A DNA stretch of 64,000 nucleotides from Bacillus sp. EB106-08-02-XG196 (GTDB lineage: Bacteria > Bacillota > Bacilli > Bacillales > Cytobacillaceae), in contig NZ_JABWSY010000021.1 in NCBI RefSeq assembly GCF_013396335.1, forward strand, positions 1 through 64,000. The letters run 5' to 3'. Within the stretch, counting starts at the first letter, position 1; each line of letters starts with the position of its first letter. A program made the position numbers and the translations under genes. The notes beneath the pieces are model-generated. The model was not told where the DNA came from. It worked only from the letters and a program-made list of their open reading frames with translations, and did not search any database. This document shows, piece by piece, positions 36,783-46,105 of the stretch.

Positions 36783-37916
36783 ATGAATATTGATCAATTG
36801 AAGGAGGAAGTCATTGCGTATAGTAAAACAATCGGCATTGATAAGATTGGTTTTACCACGGCAGATCCTTTTACAGAGTTGAAAAATAGACTGATTCGCC
36901 AGCAGGAGCTTGGGTATCAATCAGGCTTTGAAGAGCCTGATATTGAAAAACGGGTGACCCCAGCCATGCTTCTTCCAGAACCGCGGTCGATCATTTCCAT
37001 TGCGCTTGCCTATCCTTCAAAAATGAAGGTTCGGGTTGTAGGTAAAAAAGGCGAACGGAGAGGCTTTTTTTCCCGGGCATCATGGGGATTAGATTATCAT
37101 CATATTTTACGAGACCGGTTAAAAAAGCTGGAGGCGTTTATTTTAGCAAAAGTACCAGAGGCCCGACTCAAATCAATGGTCGATACAGGGGAGCTTTCTG
37201 ACCGTGCGGTTGCCGTGAGGGCTGGGATTGGCTGGAGCGGTAAAAATTGTGCGGTTATGACGCCGGAGTTTGGCTCCTATGTCTACCTAGGCGAAATGAT
37301 TACCAGCATTCCTTTTGAAGCTGATACACCAATGGAGGATCAATGCGGTTCTTGTACTGCTTGTATCGAAGCCTGCCCGACGGGAGCATTGATACAAGGT
37401 GGACAAATTAATGCACAGCGCTGCGTGGCCTTTTTAACACAGACAAAAACTGTGATTCCTGAAGAATTTATAGATAAGATTGGTAACCGGGTGTATGGAT
37501 GTGATTCCTGTCAAACGTCCTGCCCAGTCAATAAAGGGAAGGATTTTCACTTCCATGAGGAAATGGAGGCTGACCCCGAGATAGCCAAGCCACTCCTCCG
37601 ACCGATGTTAAAAATGAGCAATCGTGAATTTAAAAACCGATTTGGTCCCGTCGCAGGATCGTGGAGAGGCAAAAAGCCGATTCAGCGCAATGTCATCATC
37701 GCGCTGGCTCATTTCAAGGACGAAAGTGCTGTTCCAGATTTACTAGGTGTGTTAGAAAATGAAACCAGTACTGTACTAAAGGAAACAGCGGCATGGGCTC
37801 TAGGGAAAATTGGCAGTCTAGAAGCGGTTGAGGCACTGGAAAAAGCAGCAGAAAAGGAAGACGATTTAGAAGTGAAGAGTGCGATTGAAAAAAGTTTACT
37901 AAAACTTAAGAACTAA
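36783..37916 (+). CDS. queG: Epoxyqueuosine reductase
   Basis: 377 residues; GGGAGG precedes ATG. N-terminal cobalamin-binding catalytic domain (DTGELSDRAVAVRAGIGW), then two 4Fe-4S motifs (CGSCTACIEACPTG; CDSCQTSCPVNKG), and C-terminal HEAT-like repeats (ALGKIGSLEAVEAL). It catalyses the last step of queuosine formation in tRNA anticodons. It corresponds to yhbA at the same place in the B. subtilis gene order. Confidence 0.95.
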   Translation: MNIDQLKEEVIAYSKTIGIDKIGFTTADPFTELKNRLIRQQELGYQSGFEEPDIEKRVTPAMLLPEPRSIISIALAYPSKMKVRVVGKKGERRGFFSRASWGLDYHHILRDRLKKLEAFILAKVPEARLKSMVDTGELSDRAVAVRAGIGWSGKNCAVMTPEFGSYVYLGEMITSIPFEADTPMEDQCGSCTACIEACPTGALIQGGQINAQRCVAFLTQTKTVIPEEFIDKIGNRVYGCDSCQTSCPVNKGKDFHFHEEMEADPEIAKPLLRPMLKMSNREFKNRFGPVAGSWRGKKPIQRNVIIALAHFKDESAVPDLLGVLENETSTVLKETAAWALGKIGSLEAVEALEKAAEKEDDLEVKSAIEKSLLKLKN

Positions 37917-37952
37917 ATGAGCGAGGACATACAGTCTTTGCTCATTTTTTTT
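37915..37952 (+). terminator. Terminator of queG
   Basis: Stem AAATGAGC...GCTCATTT (37915-37922 with 37940-37947) overlapping the stop codon, followed by T-run. Confidence 0.85.
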
Positions 37953-38003
37953 GATTAAATTTCCCTTCTGCACATATGTATGAAACAGAAGGGGGAGATC
38001 AAG

Positions 38004-38870
38004 GTGGATCAATCACTCCAGGAATTGTTTGAAGGACGAGTCGAACAATTTGTTTCAAAGAGTAAGAGGCAGCCAGGGAATTATGAAAAGGCCGAACAAA
38101 AGCTGGAGTCTTTTGCTAAACGGTCCGCAGATATCGTTAAGGTGAAGGCTCGGGGGAACATCCTTAATCAATCCGTTGATGGAGATTTTCAAACCACGAT
38201 TTATCAGGTTCATTACCAATACCTGATTAGACAAAAAGGAACGCTATATCAAGAGGAAGAAGTCGAAGTACGAATGTGCAAGTTCTTTAAAAATGATTTG
38301 ATTATGGATAAAGAAATAAACCCCTATGCGAAGCAGTATGAGTTGGAAATCGCAGCAGAGGATGAACAGGAGGAACGGATAAGTTATCAGTATAATCGCT
38401 TAAAAGCGGTTCAATATGCGGAACGCTGGTGGAATAGCTACAATCCCGCCTATAAGACGTTTGAGAACAACTGTACGAATTATATCTCGCAATGTCTTCA
38501 CGCTGGCGGGGCGCCGATGAGAGGCTATCCGAACAAAGGAACAGGCTGGTGGGTCCGAAGTAATAATTGGAGTTACAGCTGGACAGTGGCCCATTCCTTA
38601 CGGTTGTATTTGGCTAATTCGAAGAGTGGCTTACGGGCAAAAGAAGTCAGCAGCCCAGATCAACTGTTATTGGGGGATGTTATCTGCTACGATTTCGAAG
38701 GGGACGGCCGTTATAATCATAACACAATGGTCACAGCTAAGGATGCCTATGGAATGCCGCTTGTTAATGCCAATACGTACAATAGCCGTATGAGATACTG
38801 GGCCTATGAAGATTCATCTGCCTACACACCAAATATTAAATATAAGTTTTTCACGATTGTCGATGGGTGA
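38004..38870 (+). CDS. Amidase-domain protein, YhbB-like
   Basis: 288 residues from GTG 38004 (GGGGGAG 6 nt upstream; the ATG at 37980 precedes that site). N-terminal helical part, then an Amidase_6 (NlpC/P60-like) domain from about 135: ENNCTNYISQCLHAGG with the catalytic Cys, GTGWWVR, and GRYNHNTMVTA with the His. Such domains cut or bind cell-wall peptide or amide bonds. No signal peptide. Same place as B. subtilis yhbB, whose role is linked to sporulation. Substrate unknown. Confidence 0.88.
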   Translation: MDQSLQELFEGRVEQFVSKSKRQPGNYEKAEQKLESFAKRSADIVKVKARGNILNQSVDGDFQTTIYQVHYQYLIRQKGTLYQEEEVEVRMCKFFKNDLIMDKEINPYAKQYELEIAAEDEQEERISYQYNRLKAVQYAERWWNSYNPAYKTFENNCTNYISQCLHAGGAPMRGYPNKGTGWWVRSNNWSYSWTVAHSLRLYLANSKSGLRAKEVSSPDQLLLGDVICYDFEGDGRYNHNTMVTAKDAYGMPLVNANTYNSRMRYWAYEDSSAYTPNIKYKFFTIVDG

Positions 38871-38936
38871 GAAAATTTGTTTGGCAGGTTGATAATGGTA
38901 TAATGTTAAAAGAGTTTTTTTTATGAGGTGAGATTC

Positions 38937-39410
38937 TTGGCAATACATGTCGTACTATATCAGCCGCAAATACCTTCAAACACAGGAAACATCGCAAGAA
39001 CCTGTGCTGGAACCGATACATCCTTACATTTGATCCGTCCATTAGGGTTCTCAACAGATGATAAAATGTTAAAAAGAGCGGGATTGGATTATTGGGAGTT
39101 TGTAAACATTGTTTATTATGATTCACTAGATGATTTTTATCAGAAAAATGAAGGCGGAGAGTTTTTCTATATTACTAAATTTGGTGAAAAGCCCTATAGT
39201 TCCTTCGATTATAGCAATCCCGATAAAGATTATTTTTTCATTTTTGGCCGTGAAACGACCGGGCTTCCAAAAGACGTGATTGAAAATAATAAGGATGTCA
39301 GCCTGAGGATTCCGATGAATGATAATATTCGTTCCTTGAATTTATCCAATACCGCTGCGATTCTAATCTATGAAGCATTAAGGCAGCAAGACTATCGTCA
39401 ATTAAAATAG
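38937..39410 (+). CDS. trmL: tRNA (cytidine(34)-2'-O)-methyltransferase
   Basis: 157 residues from TTG 38937 (GAGGTG 6 nt upstream). SPOUT methyltransferase with the trefoil-knot motifs: PQIPSNTGNIARTC, IFGRETTGLP and IPMNDNIRSLNLSNTAAI. It methylates the wobble base of tRNA-Leu isoacceptors; tRNA-Leu(TAA) and (CAA) are encoded at the left end of the window. B. subtilis cspR is the positional counterpart. Confidence 0.95.
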   Translation: MAIHVVLYQPQIPSNTGNIARTCAGTDTSLHLIRPLGFSTDDKMLKRAGLDYWEFVNIVYYDSLDDFYQKNEGGEFFYITKFGEKPYSSFDYSNPDKDYFFIFGRETTGLPKDVIENNKDVSLRIPMNDNIRSLNLSNTAAILIYEALRQQDYRQLK

Positions 39411-39431
39411 GGGCCAATATAGGCCTCTTTT
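39408..39431 (+). terminator. Terminator of trmL
   Basis: Short stem AGGGGCC...GGCCTCT with 5-nt loop and T5. Confidence 0.7.
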
Positions 39432-39458
39432 TGTTAAACACAGAAAGGGAGTATCATT

Positions 39459-40208
39459 ATGAATGAAGCCATTACTACTATATTAAATCATCGATCAATC
39501 CGTCATTTTAAGGACAAACAGTTAACCGATGAACAAATTAAAACGATTGTTGCTTGTGCACAAGCTGCGTCTACATCTAGCTTTATCCAGGCATATTCGA
39601 TTATTGGCATAAAGGATAAGGAAAAAAAGCGGAAGCTTGCGGAGATAGCAGGAAACCAGGAATACGTTGCGGAAAATGGCCATCTATTTGTATTTTGCGC
39701 CGATTTGAGCCGACATGAATTGATTGGAGAAATGGAAGGGAAAGGTGTACTCGCTTCAATTGAAAGTACAGAGAAATTTATGGTGGCGCTCATCGATGCG
39801 ACGCTGGCCGCTCAAAATGCAGCAATCGCTGCGGAATCAATGGGACTCGGAATTTGTTACATAGGTGGAATTCGCAATAAGCTTGAGGATGTAAAAGAAT
39901 TATTAAAAACTCCAGACAGGGTCATCCCGCTCTTTGGCATGACGGTCGGCTATCCAGAGAAAATAAATGACCAAAAGCCAAGACTGCCTTTTGAGCATGT
40001 CTATCATGAAGAAGAATATGAACAGGACCAAGACATTTATTTACGGCAGCTGCAAGATTATAATCAAGTAATCTCCAACTATTATGTGGAGAGGACAAAC
40101 GGAAAAAGGAAGGATACCTGGACTGAGCAGATGGCAAACATGCTTGAAAAACAAACACGGATGGATATGAAGGAATTTGTTCAAAAAAATAAGATGGATT
40201 TGAGATAA
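39459..40208 (+). CDS. NADPH-dependent flavin oxidoreductase / nitroreductase (NfrA-like)
   Basis: 249 residues; GAAAGGGAG precedes ATG. FMN-binding nitroreductase fold: HRSIRHFKD at the N-terminus, AAESMGLGICYIGGIRN, and GMTVGYP, the layout of the NfsA/FRP group (NfrA in Bacillus). It reduces free flavin, nitro compounds and disulfides such as CoA disulfide at NADPH cost. Confidence 0.9.
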   Translation: MNEAITTILNHRSIRHFKDKQLTDEQIKTIVACAQAASTSSFIQAYSIIGIKDKEKKRKLAEIAGNQEYVAENGHLFVFCADLSRHELIGEMEGKGVLASIESTEKFMVALIDATLAAQNAAIAAESMGLGICYIGGIRNKLEDVKELLKTPDRVIPLFGMTVGYPEKINDQKPRLPFEHVYHEEEYEQDQDIYLRQLQDYNQVISNYYVERTNGKRKDTWTEQMANMLEKQTRMDMKEFVQKNKMDLR

Positions 40209-40212
40209 TACT

Positions 40213-40510
40213 GTATAGGTTTTGCAGAAAAGTGTACAGTTCCTACGGAAAAGCGTACAGCTTATACAAAAAAGTGTACAGGTTCTACAAAAAGGTGTAC
40301 AGGTTCTACGGAAAAGCGTACAGCTTATACAAAAAAGCGTACAGCTTATACAAAAAAGCGTACAGCTTATACAAAAAAGTGTACAGGTTCTACAAAGAAG
40401 CGTACAGCTTATACAAAAAAGCATACAGGTTCTACAATAAACCGTACGGATTCTACAAAACGCACACAGTTCATACAAACAACCATACTGCTTCTAGCAA
40501 ACGCATACAG
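40213..40510. repeat. Tandem array of about fourteen 21-bp units
   Basis: GTACAG recurs exactly every 21 bp (40234, 40255, 40276, 40297, 40318, 40339, 40360, 40381 and on). Consensus unit about AAAAAAGYGTACAGSTTMTAC. The last three or four units are degenerate. Because 21 is a multiple of 3, several frames stay open and give heptad-like products, but none has a convincing start. Lies directly behind the nfrA-like stop. Confidence 0.93.
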
Positions 40511-40527
40511 TTCTTACAAATAATAAA

Positions 40528-40554
40528 AGGCTGCCCTCATGGCAGCCTATTTTG
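40528..40554. terminator. Hairpin after the 21-bp array
   Basis: 8-bp stem AGGCTGCC/GGCAGCCT with 5-nt loop, then ATTTTGG on the plus strand and TTTATTATT on the minus strand. It may end transcripts from both sides. Confidence 0.65.
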
Positions 40555-40564
40555 GTGGAAAATA

Positions 40565-40657
40565 TTATTTACTGGATCCTGGCTTATCATTATAACCTGA
40601 TGTAAAGATAGCTGCTAGAAACGCCACCATAACTAAAATAACTAGAAAAAGTCCCAT
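40565..40657 (-). CDS. Small membrane protein of 30 residues
   Basis: Reads MGLFLVILVMVAFLAAIFTS followed by GYNDKPGSSK: one membrane helix and a short polar tail. GGAGG stands 12 nt before ATG 40657, a little far. It resembles the very small hydrophobic spore or membrane proteins of Bacilli. Supported by the ribosome binding site and coherent hydrophobic pattern; not confirmed by homology here. Confidence 0.55.
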   Translation of the reverse strand: MGLFLVILVMVAFLAAIFTSGYNDKPGSSK

Positions 40658-40803
40658 GCTTATGTAAAGCCTCCTTATTTTTAAGATATTTCTTGTTATA
40701 TACACATATACATTTATTATAGCCTATCTTAAAAAAATGAAAAGAGCAATATTCCAATCTTTTAATAAAACAAAAAAGATAGGCAGGAATACTTCAACGT
40801 TAC

Positions 40804-40832
40804 GCATGTTCAAGTTCTTTGGTGCATAGAGT
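40804..40832 (+). promoter_or_regulatory. Candidate sigma-E promoter of prkA
   Basis: GCATGTT (40804-40810), 14-nt spacer, CATAGAGT (40825-40832), close to the sigma-E consensus KMATATT-N14-CATACAMT. About 40 nt before prkA. B. subtilis prkA is known to be transcribed in the mother cell. Confidence 0.6.
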
Positions 40833-40872
40833 ATATTAATCGTCTCTGATAACGCTACAGGGGGAGGGCCTT

Positions 40873-42768
40873 ATGGATATCCTAAAAAAAATTGAGATGT
40901 TTAGAGAAGAGGAAGAAAAGCTACGTTGGGAAGGATCATTTGGAGATTATTTACTGTTGTTAAAAGAGAAGCCATGGGTAGCACAATCTGCACATTCACG
41001 AGTATATAATATGATCAAAGACGCTGGCATTGAGGAAGTCAAAGGGACTAAGAACTACAATTTCTTTGGGAATCAATTATTTGGTTTGGAGGAGTCATTA
41101 GAAAGACTTGTCGAGGAATACTTCCATCCTGCGGCTAAAAGGCTGGATGTAAGAAAGCGGATATTATTGCTGATGGGTCCGGTAAGCGGCGGTAAATCTA
41201 CACTTGTTACCATGCTGAAACGTGGTTTAGAGGCCTACTCCCATACGGATAGAGGCTCTGTTTTCGCCATTAAAGGCTGCCCGATGCACGAAGATCCGCT
41301 TCATTTAATCCCTCATCATTTACGTCGGGATTTTTATGAAGAGTATGGTATTCGCATTGAAGGAAATCTTTCACCATTAAATATGATGCGCCTGGAGCAG
41401 GAGTACGGTGGAAGAATCGAAGATGTGTTAGTTGAAAGAATCTTTTTCTCAGAGGATAAGCGAACTGGAATCGGAACCTTTAGCCCGTCCGATCCAAAAT
41501 CACAGGATATTGCCGATTTAACAGGAAGTATTGACTTTTCAACTATTGCAGAATTTGGTTCAGAATCAGATCCACGAGCCTACCGCTTTGATGGTGAACT
41601 GAATAAAGCGAATCGCGGAATGATGGAATTCCAGGAAATGTTAAAGTGTGATGAAAAGTTCTTGTGGCATCTGCTTTCCTTAACACAAGAAGGAAACTTT
41701 AAAGCTGGAAGGTTTGCACTTATTTCTGCAGATGAGCTAATCGTTGCACATACAAACGAAACGGAATACCGTTCATTTATTTCGAACAAGAAGAACGAAG
41801 CCTTGCATTCCAGGATTATTGTTATGCCAATTCCGTATAATCTAAAAGTTTCACAGGAAGAAAGAATCTATGAAAAGATGATTAGTGAAAGTGATGTTTC
41901 GGATGTGCATATTGCCCCGCATACGTTACGGGTTGCAGCGATGTTTACGATTCTAACCCGTCTGAAGGAACCAAAAAAGGGTGATATTGACTTAGTCAAG
42001 AAAATGCGACTGTATGATGGAGAGAATGTGGAAGGCTTTAATGCAGTTGATGTCAGTGAACTAAAGAAAGAATACCCAGATGAAGGTATGAGTGGGATTG
42101 ACCCGCGTTATGTCATTAACCGAATATCATCTACTATCATTCGTAAAGAAGTACCGTCTATTAATGCTTTAGATGTATTAAGATCGTTAAAAGACGGACT
42201 GGATCAACATCCTTCTATTACAGCTGAACTCCGTGAGCGCTATATGAATTATATTTCGGTTGCACGTAAAGAGTATGATAATATTGCCAAGAATGAAGTT
42301 CAAAAAGCATTTGTCTACTCCTATGAAGAGTCCGCGAAAACATTGATGGATAATTACCTTGATAATGTTGAAGCGTACTGCAACAAAGCGAAGCTTCGTG
42401 ATGTGTTAACCGGTGAGGAAATCAACCCAGATGAAAAATTAATGCGTTCGATTGAAGAACAAATTGGTATTTCTGAAAATGCGAAAAAGGCATTTAGGGA
42501 AGAAATCCTGATCAGAATCTCTGCCTTTGCGAGAAAAGGTAAACGATTTGATTACAACTCACATGACAGACTTCGTGAAGCGATTCAAAAGAAATTATTT
42601 GCAGATCTTAAAGATGTAGTCAAAATTACCACTTCTTCCAAAACACCAGATGAACAGCAGTTAAAGAAAATTAATGATGTTGTTGCTAGATTAATTGACG
42701 AACACGGATACAACTCAACATCAGCAAATGAACTATTACGGTATGTCGGAAGTTTATTAAACCGGTAA
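40873..42768 (+). CDS. prkA: PrkA AAA-type serine protein kinase
   Basis: 631 residues, the family's usual length; GGGGGAGG before ATG. N-terminal AAA-like domain with Walker A GPVSGGKST at 102-110, and the C-terminal PrkA domain with kinase-like features. In Bacillus it acts in sporulation and the transition to it; both kinase and Lon-like protease activity have been reported. With yhbH downstream it forms the conserved prkA-yhbH pair (in Proteobacteria yeaG-yeaH). Confidence 0.96.
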   Translation: MDILKKIEMFREEEEKLRWEGSFGDYLLLLKEKPWVAQSAHSRVYNMIKDAGIEEVKGTKNYNFFGNQLFGLEESLERLVEEYFHPAAKRLDVRKRILLLMGPVSGGKSTLVTMLKRGLEAYSHTDRGSVFAIKGCPMHEDPLHLIPHHLRRDFYEEYGIRIEGNLSPLNMMRLEQEYGGRIEDVLVERIFFSEDKRTGIGTFSPSDPKSQDIADLTGSIDFSTIAEFGSESDPRAYRFDGELNKANRGMMEFQEMLKCDEKFLWHLLSLTQEGNFKAGRFALISADELIVAHTNETEYRSFISNKKNEALHSRIIVMPIPYNLKVSQEERIYEKMISESDVSDVHIAPHTLRVAAMFTILTRLKEPKKGDIDLVKKMRLYDGENVEGFNAVDVSELKKEYPDEGMSGIDPRYVINRISSTIIRKEVPSINALDVLRSLKDGLDQHPSITAELRERYMNYISVARKEYDNIAKNEVQKAFVYSYEESAKTLMDNYLDNVEAYCNKAKLRDVLTGEEINPDEKLMRSIEEQIGISENAKKAFREEILIRISAFARKGKRFDYNSHDRLREAIQKKLFADLKDVVKITTSSKTPDEQQLKKINDVVARLIDEHGYNSTSANELLRYVGSLLNR

Positions 42769-42780
42769 TTCAAATAGTAG

Positions 42781-42815
42781 GGACTGGCGGAAGGAATCTG
42801 CCAGTCTGTTTTTTT
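42781..42815 (+). terminator. Terminator of prkA
   Basis: Stem GACTGGC/GCCAGTC (42782-42788 with 42800-42806) then T7. Confidence 0.88.
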
Positions 42816-42864
42816 CAATAATGGGTTGATTTTTTAAAAAATTTGACAAAGCAGTTATCTCATT

Positions 42865-42973
42865 GTTGATTTGCGCGGAAGGCACGAGACTCCTGCAGGA
42901 GGACGGGACAGGGGAGACCCCGCAGGCGCTTGCGCCGAGGAGGCTTCCCGAACCGCCTGGAGCGCCAATCAAC
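42865..42973. repeat. GC-rich interspersed repeat with inverted ends
   Basis: A 109-bp block of much higher GC than its surroundings, bounded by GTTGATTtgCGC and GCGccAATCAAC. The inside has CACGAGACTCCTGC, GAGACCCCGCAGGCGC and GCCGAGGAGGC, wording I know as a dispersed palindromic element of Bacillus genomes. No coding potential. Confidence 0.8.
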
Positions 42974-43029
42974 TTACAGACTATGCTCGTCCAATTTTAA
43001 AGGTGTGAGCCCAATTGTCAAAATAATTT

Positions 43030-43058
43030 GTAAATTATTTGCTGCTTCTGCATAGGAT
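43030..43058 (+). promoter_or_regulatory. Candidate sigma-E promoter of yhbH
   Basis: GTAAATT (43030-43036), 14-nt spacer, CATAGGAT (43051-43058), the same layout as the element before prkA. Confidence 0.6.
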
Positions 43059-43163
43059 AAAGTAATCAACATTATCTGCATTTTTACACTCGGGTTATTC
43101 TATGATTTTTCAAAAAAAATGTGACTCTAGAAAACAATAAAAATTTATAAGGAGGGGTTTACA

Positions 43164-44330
43164 TTGTCTGACAATAACCATCAATATGTAATTTCAAGAG
43201 AAGATTGGTCCCTCCACCGTAAAGGCCACGATGATCAGCAACGGCATCAAGAAAAAGTCCAGGAGGCAATTAGAAACAATCTTCCCGACTTAATTACAGA
43301 AGAAAGCATTATAATGTCCAATGGACGCGATGTGGTTAAAATTCCAATTCGTTCATTAGACGAATATAAAATCCGCTACAATTATGACAAAAACAAACAC
43401 GTGGGCCAAGGTGACGGTGAAAGCCAAGTAGGTGACGTAGTTGCTCGTGACGGTTCAAATGCGCAAAAGGGTCCAGGAAAAGGGCAAGGCGCTGGGGATC
43501 AAGCTGGTGAAGATTACTTTGAAGCAGAAGTTTCATTAATGGAATTAGAGGAAGCTTTATTTAAACAACTAGAGCTGCCAAATCTGAAAAGAAAAGAAGA
43601 TCAGGAACATTTAGTTGAAAATATTGAATTTAATGATATCCGCAAAACAGGATTAATGGGTAATATCGATAAGAAGCGTACCATGATGTCTGCATTTAAG
43701 AGAAATGCAATGACGGGGAAACCTGCATTTCATCCTATTTATAAAGAAGATTTGAAATTTAAGACTTGGAATGAAGTAATAAAACCAGATTCCAAAGCAG
43801 TTGTAATTGCTATGATGGATACAAGTGGTTCGATGGGGATATGGGAGAAATATATGGCTAGAAGCTTCTTCTTCTGGATGACACGCTTCTTACGTACCAA
43901 ATATGAAACCGTTGAAATTGAATTTATTGCGCATCATACAGAAGCAAAGGTTGTTACTGAGGAGGATTTCTTCTCAAAGGGTGAAAGTGGGGGAACCATC
44001 TGTTCTTCGGCCTACCGAAAAGCCTTAGAAATCATTGATGCAAAATATAATCCACGTAAGTTCAACATTTATCCATTCCACTTTTCTGATGGTGATAATC
44101 TAACATCTGATAATGCTCGCTGCGTCAAGCTTGTTGAAGAACTAATGAAGGTTTCAAACATGTTTGGTTATGGAGAAGTAAATCAGTATAATCGTCATTC
44201 CACCTTAATGTCTGCCTACAAGAATATCAAGGATGAGCAGTTCCGTTATTATATTCTTAAGCAAAAAGCGGATGTATTCCATGCGATGAAGAGCTTTTTC
44301 CAAAAAGAAGAAAATAAAATGTATGCTTAA
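43164..44330 (+). CDS. yhbH: YhbH sporulation protein (DUF444 family)
   Basis: 388 residues from TTG 43164 (GGAGGGG 6 nt upstream). Acidic and Gly/Gln-rich stretch at about 75-115, then a von Willebrand A-like part with [10 protein letters not shown] (MIDAS-type metal site) at about 217-226 and GGTICSSAY. Partner of the PrkA kinase in a widely conserved pair; needed for efficient sporulation in B. subtilis. Molecular role unknown. Confidence 0.95.
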   Translation: MSDNNHQYVISREDWSLHRKGHDDQQRHQEKVQEAIRNNLPDLITEESIIMSNGRDVVKIPIRSLDEYKIRYNYDKNKHVGQGDGESQVGDVVARDGSNAQKGPGKGQGAGDQAGEDYFEAEVSLMELEEALFKQLELPNLKRKEDQEHLVENIEFNDIRKTGLMGNIDKKRTMMSAFKRNAMTGKPAFHPIYKEDLKFKTWNEVIKPDSKAVVIAMMDTSGSMGIWEKYMARSFFFWMTRFLRTKYETVEIEFIAHHTEAKVVTEEDFFSKGESGGTICSSAYRKALEIIDAKYNPRKFNIYPFHFSDGDNLTSDNARCVKLVEELMKVSNMFGYGEVNQYNRHSTLMSAYKNIKDEQFRYYILKQKADVFHAMKSFFQKEENKMYA

Positions 44331-44333
44331 TTA

Positions 44334-44366
44334 AAAAGGCAGGCTGCCGAGAGTCTGCCTTTTTTT
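44334..44366 (+). terminator. Terminator of yhbH
   Basis: 8-bp stem AAAGGCAG/CTGCCTTT and T-run. Confidence 0.88.
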
Positions 44367-44466
44367 ATGTTTCGGATGACTAAATCTCCTTCCAACTATC
44401 CCTATATAAACTGAAAAATGATAAAATTATTCTAATAGACTGAAAATACAGAGTAGTGAGGAAAAT

Positions 44467-45957
44467 ATGAACAAGAAAAAATTATACTCTTCAAACAAAA
44501 TACTTAAAGAATTAATAGAAACTTTGGAATCCAAGTCCCCTAATTCTTTGATTAGTACGGAAATGGTATCAGATTTAAAAAGAGTTTATAAGGAACTGGA
44601 TGATTTAAACGAGGCCATTGATTATAAAAAAATATGTGATGAGCTATATGATGGGATTTATATATCTGATGGGGAAGGAAAGACCTTATATGTCAATCAA
44701 TCTTATAGCAAAATAACTGGCTTGCCAGCAGAACTAGTCTTAAATAAATATGTAAGTGATCTAATGGAGGAAGGATTGTTTAAAAATGCCATTACACCTG
44801 ACATTATTAAAACAAAAAAATCAATTAATGCGATGGCGGAGATCCGTACAGGGGTAAAGGTATTAATTTCTGGTACACCTATATTTGATGATGATGGAAA
44901 TGTAAAAAAGGTTGTTGTGATCAATCGCGATATGTCAGATTTATTGGCAATACAAGAAAAGTTAGTTTCTTCACAAAATGAAATCGAACATCTAAGAAGT
45001 CTGCAAATTTCTAATAATTTAGTTGGTAATAGTGAAGAAATACAAACCCTTATTAGCATGATACATCAAGTAGCGAATTTGGATGTAACTGTACTCATAA
45101 CGGGAGAGACTGGGACAGGGAAAGAAGTTGTTTCAAATGTGATTTATAGTAATAGTAACAGAAAAGGTAAACCATTTATAAAAGTCAATTGTGCTGCCAT
45201 TCCTGCCAGTCTGTTAGAAGCAGAATTGTTCGGATATGAAGCAGGATCTTTTACAGGAGCATCAAGTAAAGGGAAAATCGGTATGTTTGAACTTGCTGAT
45301 AAAGGAACACTGCTCTTGGATGAAATTGGAGAAATGCCTCTTGAATTACAATCAAAGCTTCTCAGAATAATACAGGAAAAAGAAGTCATACGTGTAGGCG
45401 GAACAAAATCGATTAAATTTGATGTCCGGATTTTGGCTGCGACAAATTGTAATCTATTTGAACTAGTGAAAAAGGGGAAATTCAGGGAAGATCTTTATTA
45501 CAGATTGAATGTTTTTCCTATTAGTATACCCCCGCTAAGGGAACGGACGTCAGACATTGAAATATTGGTGAAGCATTTTTTTGACATTTATAACTCAAAG
45601 TATAAAAAACAAGTCGTGTTAGATTATAAAGTATTTGACTTGTTCAAAACCTATACTTGGCCAGGAAATATTCGAGAGCTGCGAAATATCATTGAACGTA
45701 TGGTTATCATTTCAGATAAATACAGAAATATTCATGTTAGTTTAGCAATGAAATTATTAAATATTCCTACCCTAAGCACAGAAAAATTAAGCGACGAACT
45801 TAGCCTTAAAGAAATTGTGGCAAAAGTAGAAAAAGAGACGATTGAAAAAGCACTAATGGAATATGGAAGTACAAGAAAAGCTGCGTCAGTTTTAAAAATT
45901 AGCCAATCATCGGTAGTGAAAAAGGCCCAAAAATTAGGGATTCAGATAAGTGATTAA
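44467..45957 (+). CDS. Sigma-54-dependent transcriptional activator with PAS domain
   Basis: 496 residues. PAS sensor at about 55-165, AAA+ domain at about 185-415 with Walker A GETGTGKE (213-220), the sigma-54-contacting loop GSFTGA (260-265, one change from GAFTGA), Walker B LLLDEIGE (282-289), an arginine-finger region, and a Fis-like helix-turn-helix at about 455-492. No receiver domain, so a ligand, probably bound at the PAS domain, should control it. It is followed by a strong terminator and then a sigma-54 promoter for the next operon, its evident target. Confidence 0.94.
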   Translation: MNKKKLYSSNKILKELIETLESKSPNSLISTEMVSDLKRVYKELDDLNEAIDYKKICDELYDGIYISDGEGKTLYVNQSYSKITGLPAELVLNKYVSDLMEEGLFKNAITPDIIKTKKSINAMAEIRTGVKVLISGTPIFDDDGNVKKVVVINRDMSDLLAIQEKLVSSQNEIEHLRSLQISNNLVGNSEEIQTLISMIHQVANLDVTVLITGETGTGKEVVSNVIYSNSNRKGKPFIKVNCAAIPASLLEAELFGYEAGSFTGASSKGKIGMFELADKGTLLLDEIGEMPLELQSKLLRIIQEKEVIRVGGTKSIKFDVRILAATNCNLFELVKKGKFREDLYYRLNVFPISIPPLRERTSDIEILVKHFFDIYNSKYKKQVVLDYKVFDLFKTYTWPGNIRELRNIIERMVIISDKYRNIHVSLAMKLLNIPTLSTEKLSDELSLKEIVAKVEKETIEKALMEYGSTRKAASVLKISQSSVVKKAQKLGIQISD

Positions 45958-45992
45958 TAAAGGAATCAGAAGTGATTCTTTTATTAATCACT
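45949..45992 (+). terminator. Terminator of the activator gene
   Basis: 20-bp near-perfect stem (45949-45968 with 45973-45992) overlapping the stop codon. Confidence 0.85.
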
Positions 45993-46105
45993 AATTAATT
46001 GTTTGAGTTATCGGAAATTTTAATTAATATAAAAAAACCGATTACATATTTCATCACTCAATTAAAGATAAAAGTTGAAAAGCCTGTAAATTGGGTCTAA
46101 TTCTA

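Noticed and set aside
40222-40600. Heptad-repeat proteins encoded in the 21-bp array, on either strand
   Set aside because: A 21-bp period keeps several frames open automatically; there is no convincing ribosome binding site, and codon use does not favour one frame.
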